Part shown: positions 17,729-25,926 of the stretch, in pieces | Layout: each line of letters starts with the position of its first letter | Position numbering within the stretch: position 1 is the first letter of the stretch | Origin: Ligaoa zhengdingensis | Lineage (GTDB): Bacteria > Bacillota > Clostridia > Oscillospirales > Ruminococcaceae | Reading direction: 5' to 3' | Assembly: GCF_014384885.1 (NCBI RefSeq) | Contig: NZ_JACRST010000001.1 | Location: 372,001-436,000, forward strand | DNA length: 64,000 nt | Program-made: the position numbers and the translations under genes | The notes under the pieces: model-generated | Told to the model about the DNA's origin: nothing | The model's database searches: none | The model's input: the letters and a program-made list of their open reading frames with translations, nothing else

Positions 17729-18028
17729 TTATTTTTCTTTTGCTTTCAGATTTTCGGCGTGCTTTTTTGCCAGTTCTCCGGCAGCCTTGCGGCGTTCCTC
17801 GCTGTACGGTGCGGTCAACTTGAATCCAAACCGCCCTTTACTGATTTCAAAGGTCATGCAGCCCATCTCGTCATCATCTATCAGCTTGCACTCGCTGGGG
17901 TACTGTGCGGCATACTTGGTCAGCCTGTTTTTGAGATCAGTGTTATAGGTGCAGACCTCAATCATAGGGCTGTCCTCGTTAAAATAGATGTTCGTTGTCT
18001 TTTGCTTCTTGGAAAGACCTGTTTTCAT
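17729..18028 (-). CDS. Conserved small mobile-element protein (IME1 copy)
   Basis: 99 residues from the ATG behind CAGGAGG (MKTGLSKKQKTTNIYFNEDS). It has a paralogue in IME2 at the same map position, sharing TDLKNRLT, the CMTFEI/CMEFEI stretch and FKLTAPYSEERRKAA. It is highly charged, without membrane segments, and ends in a Lys-rich helix. It lies downstream of the relaxase. Conservation in both elements implies a role in element biology, but I do not recognise the function. Confidence 0.75.
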   Translation of the reverse strand: MKTGLSKKQKTTNIYFNEDSPMIEVCTYNTDLKNRLTKYAAQYPSECKLIDDDEMGCMTFEISKGRFGFKLTAPYSEERRKAAGELAKKHAENLKAKEK

Positions 18029-18173
18029 AAAACCTCCTGATTTTCGTGATTTTTTCACGGTTCAACAACCGTAAAAATGGGCGGATTTTCTGCTGGGAGT
18101 CGTCCGAATGATGTGGGCTTTATCTGGAACGCTCCCAGCGGATATTTTTCGTTTTTCCCGGCTCTACACGGAA

Positions 18174-19439
18174 TTAACGGGCATCATCCCTTGAATGGGT
18201 TTTCACACGCCCTCTGCCGAATAAATGCCACAGATTTTGCCTGTCAATCACGCTCTCATATCGCCGGACTTTGCTTCGCAATTCCTCATTCTCCTGCTCC
18301 AAGCTAACCGAGTTCAGCTTGCTGCGGACGGACTTGTACTTGGACAGCTCGGCGGTCAGAGAAGCGATCTGTGCTTTCAACTCACCGATCACCTTATGGG
18401 CGGCATCCAGCGCCTTTTGCAGCTTGGATTCTCGCTTCTCCTGGGCATAGTATTTCTTGGCGGCGATAGCCAGCATTTCATATTCGAACTTTTCAAGAGA
18501 CACCCTTGATGCGGAAAGCATGACAGGCTTGGCTTCAATTTTGTCAATGCTCTCGATGTCCACTTTCTTCTGTTTGATCTTTTCGATTTTCTTATCCAAA
18601 GCTGCCGCTTCTGCTTCTTTCTGCTGGGTCTGCTCGGTGAGATCGGCAAGGCGTTCCTGCTCCCGTTCCACCTTGAACTGTGTAACTGTCAGATGTTCCT
18701 CAGAACTGCCATGCTCGCCTCGCTCCACATCCGTGTACCCGGCAGAACGCATATCTTGGAAAAAGTCATCCTGTAAAACAGAGTAGGACTTCCGAAGGAC
18801 TTTTTTTCCACTCTTGGTCAGTAGCGGCAGACCGTTCTCATCCAGAGCGGGCTTGGAATCCCATTTCTTGCTCATGCTGACCTGCATGATGGTTTCTTTT
18901 ACTTTTCCTACCAGAGATTTGTCCTTGCATCGTTTCGACCAGCGGATTTCTTTCTCCACCACCGGGACATAGACCACATGAAGATGGTAGTGGTACACAT
19001 CCTGCCCCAAAGCCTCGGACATGGCCCGGTTGCGTTCATCGGCGTGCATAACTGCCGAAAGGATATACTGTTCACCGCCTACAATTTTGATTGCACTTTT
19101 GTAGGCATCGGCGTAAAATTGTTTTGCGAAGTCGTAACCGCCGTGGTTGTAGAAGTAAGCAGAGTTAACATCGAAAATCAGCTCGCCGAACTTCTCCGCA
19201 TCGGTTTTCAGACCACGGGTGGAAATCACGCCGTCAGTCACCATCTGATCAAACATAGCCGTGTAGCTGTCTGTCGGCGTTTTGAAGTGGACATTCATAC
19301 CCCGTCTTTCCGGCACGATGTCCTGATTGACATAGCTCTCTTTTTCTCGCTCATTGTGGCCTTGAGCGTTGGTTACTTTTTCGGTTGTCATTCTCATATT
19401 TCTTGCGCTGGTACGATGGATACCGTCGCCTCTTGCCAT
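18174..19439 (-). CDS. MobV/Pre-type relaxase (IME1 copy)
   Basis: 421 residues. The N-terminal half is a Mob_Pre relaxase: conserved start with HNxR-like NEREKESYVNQDIV, and the histidine triad HYHLHVVYVP near residue 160, which binds the metal that assists nicking. The C-terminal half is a long charged coiled coil (about 250-400), usual in the family. The second ATG of the ATG-CCT-ATG start is at best spacing to AGGAGG. It is about 60% identical by eye to the IME2 copy. It should nick the element at oriT, probably the hairpin-rich region just upstream, and pilot it through a helper's conjugation pore. Confidence 0.88.
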   Translation of the reverse strand: MARGDGIHRTSARNMRMTTEKVTNAQGHNEREKESYVNQDIVPERRGMNVHFKTPTDSYTAMFDQMVTDGVISTRGLKTDAEKFGELIFDVNSAYFYNHGGYDFAKQFYADAYKSAIKIVGGEQYILSAVMHADERNRAMSEALGQDVYHYHLHVVYVPVVEKEIRWSKRCKDKSLVGKVKETIMQVSMSKKWDSKPALDENGLPLLTKSGKKVLRKSYSVLQDDFFQDMRSAGYTDVERGEHGSSEEHLTVTQFKVEREQERLADLTEQTQQKEAEAAALDKKIEKIKQKKVDIESIDKIEAKPVMLSASRVSLEKFEYEMLAIAAKKYYAQEKRESKLQKALDAAHKVIGELKAQIASLTAELSKYKSVRSKLNSVSLEQENEELRSKVRRYESVIDRQNLWHLFGRGRVKTHSRDDAR

Positions 19440-19490
19440 AGGCATTTACCTCCTGTAATTTTGGTTTGTGGTACGGGGTAGCGTTTGGGG

Positions 19491-19552
19491 AACACTTCTG
19501 CGGAAGTGTAATAACCCATTATGATACTTTCATCCTGCGGCTGCAAAGTATC
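19491..19552. other. Candidate oriT of IME1
   Basis: Two hairpins lie about 50 bp upstream of the relaxase: ACACTTC-TGCG-GAAGTGT (19492-19509) and GATACTTT/AAAGTATC (19523-19530 with 19545-19552). The same two hairpins, nearly identical in sequence and spacing, precede the IME2 relaxase. Conservation in non-coding DNA next to a relaxase gene is the argument for oriT. The remaining bases to 19799 hold a further 10-bp hairpin (ACAGGAGCGT/ACGCTCCTGT) also shared with IME2. Confidence 0.6.
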
Positions 19553-19799
19553 GTGGGCTCTCCGAGGGGGTATGCGGCATCTGCGGATGCCTCTGCCGTT
19601 TTTTCGGCTTGCTGGTGTAGCCACAATCCGCAAAAACAGCATGGACAGCAGCCTGTTCGCAAACCTCATTTGCTTATAATCTTCTGCCCACATCCATCTC
19701 CAAATCTGCGGATTTTTCGATGGGGACGGGGGATGCGTAGGGGGGCAGCCAATGCCTTTCTGCCTTGTCCGCTAACCACAGGAGCGTGGCACGCTCCTG

Positions 19800-20054
19800 T
19801 CATCGTTCCCAAGGAGAAGTAGTCCAGCGGTAGCTCTCCGGCACACCCCTGCGGTTAAGATACTCCTGCATTGCCTGTTCCCGCTGTTCCTCGGTGGGAG
19901 AGGTCTTGTACTGCGAATAGAGTTGGTGGTTGAGCATGGCATCCAGCTTTTGCTCCAACCCCCGCCGTATGTCCTCGTCAAAGTCTTCCTCGCCGTTCAA
20001 GTGGTACAGCACCAGATCCACGAACAGGTCATAGGGGATTTGCACATTCTTCAT
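19800..20054 (-). CDS. Small conserved mobile-element protein (IME1 copy)
   Basis: 84 residues (MKNVQIPYDLFVDLVLYHL), acidic in the middle and ending ESYRWTTSPWER. The paralogue in IME2 has the same length and about 75% identity. Upstream frame extension runs through the iteron repeats and is not credible. It lies between the RepA-like ATPase and the relaxase. It may belong to a DUF family seen in clostridial mobile elements (possibly DUF6103; not verified). Function unknown. Confidence 0.75.
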   Translation of the reverse strand: MKNVQIPYDLFVDLVLYHLNGEEDFDEDIRRGLEQKLDAMLNHQLYSQYKTSPTEEQREQAMQEYLNRRGVPESYRWTTSPWER

Positions 20055-20071
20055 CGGTTCCATTCCTTTCC

Positions 20072-20144
20072 GTGACGGTCGTGACGATGGTGACGGTGTT
20101 TGAGATACCACCAAAATTACCGTCACGACCGTCACCATCGTCAC
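20072..20144. repeat. Iteron-like inverted array (candidate replication origin), IME1
   Basis: Three 9-bp units GTGACGGTC, GTGACGATG, GTGACGGTG in a row are mirrored, after 20 bp, by their reverse complements ACCGTCAC, GACCGTCAC, CATCGTCAC. The array ends exactly at the 3' end of the RepA-like ATPase gene. IME2 has the same layout with units based on GCGACGGTC. Confidence 0.65.
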
Positions 20145-21298
20145 GCTTTCTCCGAAACAGGGGTCAGCGTGATTTTTCTTCCGGCGTGATTTCTGGCGTT
20201 TTCATACTGAACGCCATATTCCTCAAACAGCCTCCCGGCGTTTACATTCAAATGCTTCGTCAGAGTATTTGGCTGCATATCGACTTGAAGGAAGGCAGCC
20301 AGCTCCGTAGGGCTTCCGCTCCACAGCTCCGTTACCAACTTCGCCACGGTTTCCAAAATTGGGTCAGGTGGTTCTTTGTGAAGCTCGTTTTCCATACGCT
20401 CCAACTCCCAAATCTGTGTTTCCGGGTCTTTTTTCAGATAGAGGATCTGATCCTGCTGATCTCGCCCCACCACATCAATGGTGGCTTCCAGTGCCGTCCG
20501 CTTTTTCTTCTGCACCAGCAGAGAACCATCGGCACAGCCCAGCAGACCCGTGGTTCCAGAGATCATCTCAAAGGCATCTCCGGCGGGCTGCTTTCGGGTA
20601 TGGTGAACAGTCAGCACACAGATACTGCACCTGTCTGCGAACTCTTTCAGCTTACCGATAATCTCGTAGTCGCTGGCATAGCTGTACGCCTCGCCGCCGA
20701 CCTCCCGGATTTTCTGCATGGTGTCGATGATGATGAGTTTGGTGTCCGGATGGTCCCGCACAAAATTGGCAAGCTGTTCATCCAGCCCGTTGCCGATTTT
20801 TCCAGCCGCCGTTGCAAAGTGGAGGTTGGGCGTATCGTCCACGCCGTACATCTTGAACATCCGGCTCTGGATGCGCTGGAAATCATCTTCAAGAGCGAGA
20901 TACAGCACCGTTCCCTGATGGACTTCGTACTCCCACAGCTTTTTGCCTGTGCTGACATGGTAAGCGATCTGCGCCACCAGAAAGGACTTGCCAATTTTGG
21001 GAGCGCCAGCAAGGATATATGTCCCGGCGTAGAGCAGCCCCTCAATGATCGGGGGCCTGCTTCTGTAAGGGGTCTGATACAACTCAGTCATGGAGATCGT
21101 GTGCAGATAATGCGGGTCGGTCATGCGCTGTATCCTGCGGTACATTTCTTCCAGCTTTTCTTCGGAGTTTTCAATTTCATCATTGATTTCCGGCTCCGAA
21201 GTGGGTATACTATTCACAGTAGATTTTTGAATGGACTGCCTTTCATCTGCGCCAACAGATGTTGCAATGGCAGTCTTTTCTTTTGCCTCATTCGCCAT
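20141..21298 (-). CDS. RepA-like AAA ATPase (IME1 copy)
   Basis: 385 residues. Walker A is GAPKIGKS, Walker B is KLIIIDTM, and the conserved YLALEDDFQRIQSRM and LTVHHTRKQPAGD segments match the AAA_25/RepA hexameric helicase family of plasmids. A C-terminal winged-helix-like region (SPTELAAFLQVDMQPNTLTKHLN) may bind DNA. The second ATG of ATG-CCT-ATG is best spaced to GGAGG. It overlaps the MobC-like gene by 11 bp and ends within the iteron array. It probably unwinds the excised circle for plasmid-like replication; this is inferred. Confidence 0.82.
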   Translation of the reverse strand: MANEAKEKTAIATSVGADERQSIQKSTVNSIPTSEPEINDEIENSEEKLEEMYRRIQRMTDPHYLHTISMTELYQTPYRSRPPIIEGLLYAGTYILAGAPKIGKSFLVAQIAYHVSTGKKLWEYEVHQGTVLYLALEDDFQRIQSRMFKMYGVDDTPNLHFATAAGKIGNGLDEQLANFVRDHPDTKLIIIDTMQKIREVGGEAYSYASDYEIIGKLKEFADRCSICVLTVHHTRKQPAGDAFEMISGTTGLLGCADGSLLVQKKKRTALEATIDVVGRDQQDQILYLKKDPETQIWELERMENELHKEPPDPILETVAKLVTELWSGSPTELAAFLQVDMQPNTLTKHLNVNAGRLFEEYGVQYENARNHAGRKITLTPVSEKA

Positions 21299-21623
21299 AG
21301 GCATTGTCCTCCTTCATTCCATCCATGATTTCTGTCATAAACCGAATGGTGTCCAGCAGTTCGTCATCCACGCCAGCCCCGGCCTCAATCCGCCGCAGCT
21401 CATCCAGCACAGAAGCAAACTGATTTCTGAGCGCCTTATACACTCTCGGATTGCCCTGTGCCACCACATCCCGGCACAGGAGTCGCCGGGTGATATAGTC
21501 CTGCTTAGTAAGGCCGGACATTTGCACAAAGGCTTCAAGCTGCTCATCTTCCTCCGGTGATACCCGGAAGGCAACGGTTTTGTTCCGCCAACGGTTGTGA
21601 CTATCAAGATTTTTTGCCGACAT
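21288..21623 (-). CDS. MobC-like relaxosome accessory protein
   Basis: 111 residues with an N-terminal ribbon-helix-helix-like segment (KTVAFRVSPEEDEQLEAFVQMSGLT) followed by helices and an acidic C-terminus. The opening is typical of MobC/MbeC-type DNA-binding accessory proteins that help relaxases open oriT. It lies 3 bp after the integrase stop and overlaps the ATPase. IME2 has no counterpart. Confidence 0.72.
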   Translation of the reverse strand: MSAKNLDSHNRWRNKTVAFRVSPEEDEQLEAFVQMSGLTKQDYITRRLLCRDVVAQGNPRVYKALRNQFASVLDELRRIEAGAGVDDELLDTIRFMTEIMDGMKEDNAYGE

Positions 21624-21626
21624 AAT

Positions 21627-22709
21627 TTACGCTCCTTTCTCGGTTCGCAGTGAATCCAGTTTGTTTGCCATTTCAGTCTGCCTTGTAGGAAACAGGTGGG
21701 CATAGCGGTAAGTGATGTCGATGCTCTCATGCCCCACACGGTCAGCGATTGCCAGAGCGGTAAAGCCCATGTCAATCAAAAGGGAGATATGGCTGTGTCT
21801 CAAATCGTGGATTCTGATGCGTTTTACTCCGGTTTCCTTGCATCCTCTGTCCATCTCATGATGGAGATAATATTTGCTGACAGGAAAAATACGGCTGTCA
21901 GGCTTTGCCCCATAAAGCTGCTTCAAATAGTCCTGCATTTCTTCGCACAGAAACTGCGGCATTTTAATCACTCGGTTGCTTTTCTTGGTTTTCGGTGTGG
22001 TAACAATGTCCTGCCCATTCAACCGCTGATAGGATTTATTGATGGAAACCGTTCCTTTCTCAAAATCAAAGTCAGCCGGAGTCAGCGCCAGCAGTTCGCC
22101 CTCCCGGATGCCGCACCAATAGAGCATTTCAAAGGCGTAGAAGGAAATGGGTTTGTCCATCATCGCCTCGGAGAACTTCGTGTATTCCTCTCTTGTCCAG
22201 AACAGCATTTCCCGCCGTTCCTCCGTCCCCATATTGCCAGCCTGCTGTGCCGGATTGACTTGCAGCCCATAATAGCGGACTGCGTGGTTAAAAATGGCGC
22301 TGAGCTGATTGTGGACGGTTTTCAGATAGGTGGCAGACAACGGTTTGCCGTTGTGGTCGGTCAAGCCCCTGATTTCGTTCTGCCAGTCGATAATGTCTTT
22401 TGCCGTGATCTCCGAGAGCTTGCGCTTGCGGAAATAGGGCAGGATTTTCTTCTGGATGATGCTGTCTTTGGTCACCCAGGTATTGAGTTTCAATTTGGGC
22501 TTGATGTCTTTTTCATACAGGGCGACGAAACTCTCAAAAGTCATGTTGACATCTGCCTGTTTCTCCATCAGGAACTCCCGTTCCCATGCCTGGGCTTCCT
22601 TTTTTGTGGCAAATCCACGCTTGAGCTTTTGCTGCCGTTCTCCCTTCCAGTCTGTGTAACGGAATTGCACATACCATGTGCCGTTGTCCTTGTTTTTGAA
22701 CGCTGCCAT
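21627..22709 (-). CDS. Tyrosine recombinase/integrase of IME1
   Basis: 360 residues. The N-terminal arm-binding domain (about 1-60, WYVQFRYTDWKGERQQK) is followed by a SAM-like core domain and the catalytic domain: Arg in CGIREGELLAL, Lys region VTTPKTKKSNR, HDLRHSH, GH and Tyr in ITYRYAHLF. ATG after AAGGAG. The stop of xis overlaps its ribosome site. It should recombine the 12-bp guaA core. Identity to the IME2 integrase is only moderate, although both use the same core. Confidence 0.92.
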   Translation of the reverse strand: MAAFKNKDNGTWYVQFRYTDWKGERQQKLKRGFATKKEAQAWEREFLMEKQADVNMTFESFVALYEKDIKPKLKLNTWVTKDSIIQKKILPYFRKRKLSEITAKDIIDWQNEIRGLTDHNGKPLSATYLKTVHNQLSAIFNHAVRYYGLQVNPAQQAGNMGTEERREMLFWTREEYTKFSEAMMDKPISFYAFEMLYWCGIREGELLALTPADFDFEKGTVSINKSYQRLNGQDIVTTPKTKKSNRVIKMPQFLCEEMQDYLKQLYGAKPDSRIFPVSKYYLHHEMDRGCKETGVKRIRIHDLRHSHISLLIDMGFTALAIADRVGHESIDITYRYAHLFPTRQTEMANKLDSLRTEKGA

Positions 22710-22711
22710 AC

Positions 22712-22909
22712 TCACTTCTCCTTTCTCTGATCTCTGGTTCCATAGAACTTCTCATAGAAGAATTTGCGGTCAATCCGACCAGAGATCGTAATACACCCGG
22801 TTTGCTTCAATTCTTCATTCATCTTTTTGATGAGCTTATAGGCATAGGGTTTAGAGACACCCAACTCAGAAGCGACCTCATCTACTCGCATAAAAATCTG
22901 TCCTGCCAT
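22712..22909 (-). CDS. Excisionase-like small HTH protein of IME1
   Basis: 65 residues (MAGQIFMRVDEVASELGVSKPYAYKLIKKMN), a MerR/Xis-type winged helix with KFFYEKFYG at the end. ATG spaced to AAGGA; a TTG two codons upstream is less likely. It is first in the minus-strand operon and precedes the integrase by 2 bp, the usual place for a directionality factor. The IME2 counterpart is similar. Confidence 0.8.
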   Translation of the reverse strand: MAGQIFMRVDEVASELGVSKPYAYKLIKKMNEELKQTGCITISGRIDRKFFYEKFYGTRDQRKEK

Positions 22910-23185
22910 AGGCAAAATTCCTTCTTTTCCTTGTCGTAATCATTTTCCTTTTCATGGTTTTACTTTCGCCGTTCTATCTTCCAGACTCTGACAGGCGACC
23001 CTTTTCGGCGCTGTGCCGTTGGTTTCTCTCCTTGGCAGGCTCTTATCGTCGCCTACTTCCCCGGAGAAAGTATCTGTCGGACGGTCATTCAGTTTTACTC
23101 GATTTGGTTTTTCACCCCCTCTCACCTTACTAACGGACATTTTTTGCCCATTTAGCAGGGCGTCTGATCTACAATTTTCTGCTAT

Positions 23186-23312
23186 TAAGCCTATTTGCTT
23201 AATTTTCTCTTATTATACTAAACATATTTGTTTATGTCAAGCGGTTTGCAGATAAATATTAAATAAATTTGTTTAGATTTATCTTGACTATCCTAAGCAT
23301 ATCTGCTATGCT
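23186..23312. promoter_or_regulatory. Divergent switch region of IME1: two promoters and four operators
   Basis: Four 16-bp near-palindromes of the form TAAgCa-TATT-TGcTTA occur at 23186, 23219, 23260 and 23294. The minus promoter (TTGACA 23235-23240, TATAAT 23212-23217, both on the minus strand, 17-bp spacer) has the second operator as its spacer. The plus promoter (TTGACT 23284-23289, TATGCT 23307-23312, 17-bp spacer) has the fourth in its spacer. The layout resembles a phage lysis-lysogeny switch controlling xis-int versus the regulator. The remaining sequence from 22910 to 23185 holds no convincing gene. Confidence 0.75.
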
Positions 23313-23347
23313 ATTTATGAAAACACCATAGAACGGAGTTGGCTGTA

Positions 23348-23869
23348 ATGGCGATTGGTGAACGGATTCAATTCTTCCGCAAATTACGGGGGATGACTCA
23401 AAAATACCTCGGCACACAGGTGGGTTTCCCGGAGAAATCTGCGGATGTGCGCCTTGCTCAATATGAAACTGGGACGAGAACTCCCAAAGCGGATATGACC
23501 GCAGCTTTGGCAAATACTTTGGATGTGTCGCCGCTGGCTCTGTCCGTGCCGGATATTGACTCCTATCTCGGCCTGATGCACACCCTGTTTACTCTGGAAG
23601 ATCGGTATGGGCTGGCTGTCAAAGAGATTGACGGAGAGCCTTGCCTGTGTGTTGACCCATCCAAAGGACGAGATGCTCAAGAACTCTGGCGTTCTCTGTG
23701 TGCATGGCGGGAACAGGTTGCCAAAATGGAAGCTGGCGAAATCTCCAAGGAGGAGTATGACCGCTGGCGCTACCGTTACCCGGAGTACGATACCCCCCGT
23801 ATCTGGGCGAAGGTTATCCCGCAGGGATTGAGCGATATGCTGATCGAAGAACTGAAAAAGGACAAATGA
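23348..23869 (+). CDS. XRE-family regulator of IME1 (CI-like)
   Basis: 173 residues. The N-terminal HTH_XRE domain (about 1-65: IQFFRKLRGMTQKYLGTQVG, then RLAQYETGTRTPK) is followed by a region of no known fold (about 75-173). The ATG, not the upstream TTG, fits CGGAG. It is divergent from xis-int across the operator array, so it is the likely repressor that keeps the element quiet. Confidence 0.85.
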   Translation: MAIGERIQFFRKLRGMTQKYLGTQVGFPEKSADVRLAQYETGTRTPKADMTAALANTLDVSPLALSVPDIDSYLGLMHTLFTLEDRYGLAVKEIDGEPCLCVDPSKGRDAQELWRSLCAWREQVAKMEAGEISKEEYDRWRYRYPEYDTPRIWAKVIPQGLSDMLIEELKKDK

Positions 23870-23870
23870 A

Positions 23871-23913
23871 AAAAGGTCTAACCGACTTGCAAAAATCGGT
23901 TAGACCTTTTTCT
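23871..23913 (+). terminator. Terminator of the IME1 regulator gene
   Basis: 15-bp stem AAAAGGTCTAACCGA with TCGGTTAGACCTTTT, then TTC. Near-perfect and likely to act in both directions. Confidence 0.85.
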
Positions 23914-23988
23914 ATAGATAAGTTTTTCAGCGCACCTGTAAACCACTTGCAACTCGGCTGTAAATCAGCAAGTGCGGTTTTGACAAGT

Positions 23989-24006
23989 GCTATCAATCTG
24001 CTATCA
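23989..24006. repeat. Candidate integrase arm-type sites, right end of IME1
   Basis: Two GCTATCA copies 11 bp apart, about 80 bp inside the central core, matching the three copies at the left end of the same element. Confidence 0.6.
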
Positions 24007-24084
24007 AACAGGGGAGAAATCCATCCTATTTAGCCACTTTTCCGGCTGTAGAGCCGAAAAAAACGGCATCAGGATAAATATTTC

Positions 24085-24096
24085 TTATTCCCACTC
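24085..24096. repeat. Attachment core, central copy (IME1-IME2 junction)
   Basis: TTATTCCCACTC, identical to the outer cores. It shows that the two elements are in tandem and each can in principle recombine out alone or together. Confidence 0.85.
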
Positions 24097-24196
24097 AAGT
24101 CTTAGGCTTTGATTTGGGGTTATAAAATGCACTCTCGATACGCATTTTGTCCAAATAATCCACGTATTTCGGGCTGTACATAGGTTTCTTACGAAT

Positions 24197-24216
24197 TTTG
24201 TAGCCGCTTTGTAGCC
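24197..24216. repeat. Candidate integrase arm-type sites, left end of IME2
   Basis: TTTGTAGCC at 24197-24205 and 24208-24216, about 100 bp inside the core. Matching copies lie at the right end. The region 23914-24353 otherwise holds only the cores and arm sites and nothing gene-like. Confidence 0.6.
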
Positions 24217-24353
24217 AGTTATTTTATACGTACTAACCGTTCGCAACGACTTTCTTTGAATGATTTGCAGCGGGTTTCGATATGATTCCCGCCAATAATC
24301 ACCCGGAAATTGACCGCCTGATTCACCTCAAAAAACATCCTGGAGGTATGACC

Positions 24354-24599
24354 ATGAGCAAACTTATATCCTGTCAATTCAACATAGACACGGCCTGCGT
24401 GGAATTGGTTTTTGACGATGGAAGCCAGATTTCCATTGACTGCACCGCCGTTGAAAACGAAGTTGCCGACAACCGCTTCCAGCGGTCAGAGCTGGATTAT
24501 CTGATCTACAATGATCCACTTGCGTATGCCGATCTGGTTCTGAACGGCGATCCAGAAGCCTACCTGAACGCCGTGACAGATTACGACCCCCCTCGATAG
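24354..24599 (+). CDS. Small acidic protein (DUF6061-like)
   Basis: 81 residues (MSKLISCQFNIDTACVELVFDDGS, then DNRFQRSELDYLIYNDPLAYADLVLNGDPEAYL). The pattern matches DUF6061-type proteins found in clostridial mobile elements as I recall them. The ATG at best distance from GGAGG was chosen over one 6 bp upstream. No motif suggests a reaction. It is the leftmost gene of IME2 and has its own downstream hairpin. Confidence 0.7.
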   Translation: MSKLISCQFNIDTACVELVFDDGSQISIDCTAVENEVADNRFQRSELDYLIYNDPLAYADLVLNGDPEAYLNAVTDYDPPR

Positions 24600-24702
24600 C
24601 TGACGGGAAGAATATAGCGCAACGGGTTGCGTCTGTCAATGGTCAAGATGAACGCTTCGCGCCATTGACTGCCGCCGCCTGCCGCGCTTTTGGGGCAGAC
24701 AA

Positions 24703-24733
24703 GGCGGGCAGGCACAGATTGTGCCTGCCCGCC
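24703..24733 (+). terminator. Strong hairpin downstream of the DUF6061-like gene
   Basis: A perfect 14-bp stem GGCGGGCAGGCACA/TGTGCCTGCCCGCC with a 3-nt loop. The T-run (ATTTTT) begins 7 bases later, so termination is likely but not classical. Confidence 0.55.
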
Positions 24734-24778
24734 AAAATCAATTTTTGCATAAATCCTGCCGTATATGGGGCAGGCAGG

Positions 24779-24817
24779 AAAAAAGCGCAACCGCTTTTCG
24801 TCGATTGCGCTTTGGTG
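24779..24817 (-). terminator. Terminator of the MerR gene
   Basis: In the minus direction GCGCAATCG and CGGTTGCGC-type arms are followed by TTTTTTCC. Almost the same sequence serves as terminator of the lipoprotein gene at 25882, so one has been copied from the other. Confidence 0.75.
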
Positions 24818-24850
24818 GGTGGGAATTGTTCTATGAACTTTTTTACAAAA

Positions 24851-25708
24851 TCACTCCTGTTGGAAATGCCGCAAGAAAACTTCATTTGCCGCTTGCAAGG
24901 ATTTGTGATACTCCCGGTAAGCGGGGCTAATCCTCTGCATTGCGGGAATGAATACATCGTTATAGCCGCTCTCACTTTGGAATTGCTTTAGATATTCTTG
25001 CAGTCGGTAGGCGGGAGATGCCTTATATTCCTCCGATTTCGCAACTGCTCGATATTGTTCGAGCATTTCCTTGTTGTCGTGAATATACTTTTCCGGGTCT
25101 GCCATAGCTGCCGCAAGTACAGCAGATGCGCTTTGCGTCACAGCAACATCAGCATTTTCTCTAATCTCATCAAGATACTGCTGCACATCGCTGGGAACAG
25201 CTATTGAAATGCCGTCCAAGTATCGGATGATCGTTTCAAACGCTTCCCTCTGCTCATTCGTTGTGATTGCTTCGCTCAAAAACGGAGCGAAGTGCAAGCA
25301 TACGAATTTTCCATAGAAGCCCGGAAACTTATCAAGGATACGGTTCAATATGGATTGCTTGTTTTGAAGCGCCTCCACTTGTCCTTCAATATGCTCCCAA
25401 TCGCCGCTTTCCGCAAGTTGTTTTATCAATGCCTGCTTTGTTTGCAGCTCGACGATTTCAAACTCTTTCCTGTTGAGGACATCGTAAATTGCTGTACGGC
25501 TATCATTCTCAAGAATTGTGCGAATCTCTGGAACGGAAAAGCCAAGCCCGCGCAAAACTGCAATTCGCTTGAGCTTCAAAGCATCTGTCTCGGAGAACTG
25601 CCGATACCCGTTTTCTGTTATCCTTGGTTGGATTAGTCCCTGCTCTGTGTAATACTCAACTGCTTTTTTGGTCAGGTTACATTCTTTGCATACTTCATTT
25701 ATGAGCAT
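24851..25708 (-). CDS. MerR-family transcriptional regulator
   Basis: 285 residues from the ATG after GTGGAGG (MLINEVCKECNLTKKAVEYY). Residues 1-70 form the MerR winged helix (VEYYTEQGLIQPRITENGYRQFSE, then RIAVLRGLGFSVPEI), followed by a coiled-coil dimer helix. The C-terminal domain (about 110-285) is long and helical, without an obvious metal-binding Cys cluster, suggesting an organic ligand. It is cargo of IME2 and its targets are not apparent. Confidence 0.85.
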   Translation of the reverse strand: MLINEVCKECNLTKKAVEYYTEQGLIQPRITENGYRQFSETDALKLKRIAVLRGLGFSVPEIRTILENDSRTAIYDVLNRKEFEIVELQTKQALIKQLAESGDWEHIEGQVEALQNKQSILNRILDKFPGFYGKFVCLHFAPFLSEAITTNEQREAFETIIRYLDGISIAVPSDVQQYLDEIRENADVAVTQSASAVLAAAMADPEKYIHDNKEMLEQYRAVAKSEEYKASPAYRLQEYLKQFQSESGYNDVFIPAMQRISPAYREYHKSLQAANEVFLRHFQQE

Positions 25709-25814
25709 TGTACTCACCTCCACATACAGGATAAGCTATTCCCCAAGGTGCCAGTCAATAGGTTTTTCAAAGAATTATAGCAGATTTTTATGAACGCTTC
25801 TACCTATATCGTTT

Positions 25815-25872
25815 ACGCCGCACTTTTTCGCCGCCTCGCTTGCCGCCCTGCGGCGTTCTGCGCTGTATGGGG
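25815..25872. repeat. 58-bp repeat flanking the lipoprotein gene, left copy
   Basis: Matches 27319-27376 with two mismatches. The right copy lies inside the 3' part of the conserved small gene, so this left copy is a fragment of that gene's end (it encodes part of the SEERRRAASEAAK region). The lipoprotein gene is thus framed by a direct repeat. Confidence 0.75.
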
Positions 25873-25881
25873 AAGGCAATG

Positions 25882-25920
25882 AAAAAGCGCAACCGATTTT
25901 TGTCGATTGCGCTTTGGTGT
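25882..25920 (-). terminator. Terminator of the lipoprotein gene
   Basis: Minus-strand stem GCGCAATCG/CGGTTGCGC followed by TTTTTC. Near copy of the hairpin at 24779. Confidence 0.75.
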
Positions 25921-25926
25921 TTTTGA

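Larger units (their letters stand above)
12251..24096. mobile_element. IME1: integrative mobilizable element with restriction-modification cargo
   Basis: It is bounded by 12-bp direct repeats equal to the last codons of guaA. Right to left on the minus strand it encodes excisionase, tyrosine integrase, MobC-like protein, RepA-like ATPase, a small conserved protein, a MobV relaxase and a second small protein. Cargo follows: regulator, fused methyltransferase, AlwI-like nuclease and a broken abortive-infection gene. A plus-strand regulator (23348-23869) lies at the right end. GCTATCA repeats near both ends fit integrase arm sites. No conjugation machinery is present, so transfer would need a helper. 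Confidence 0.85.

Noticed and set aside
22952..23140. 62-residue minus-strand frame upstream of xis
   Set aside because: No ribosome site before its start and no counterpart in IME2. A real small gene is possible but not supported.
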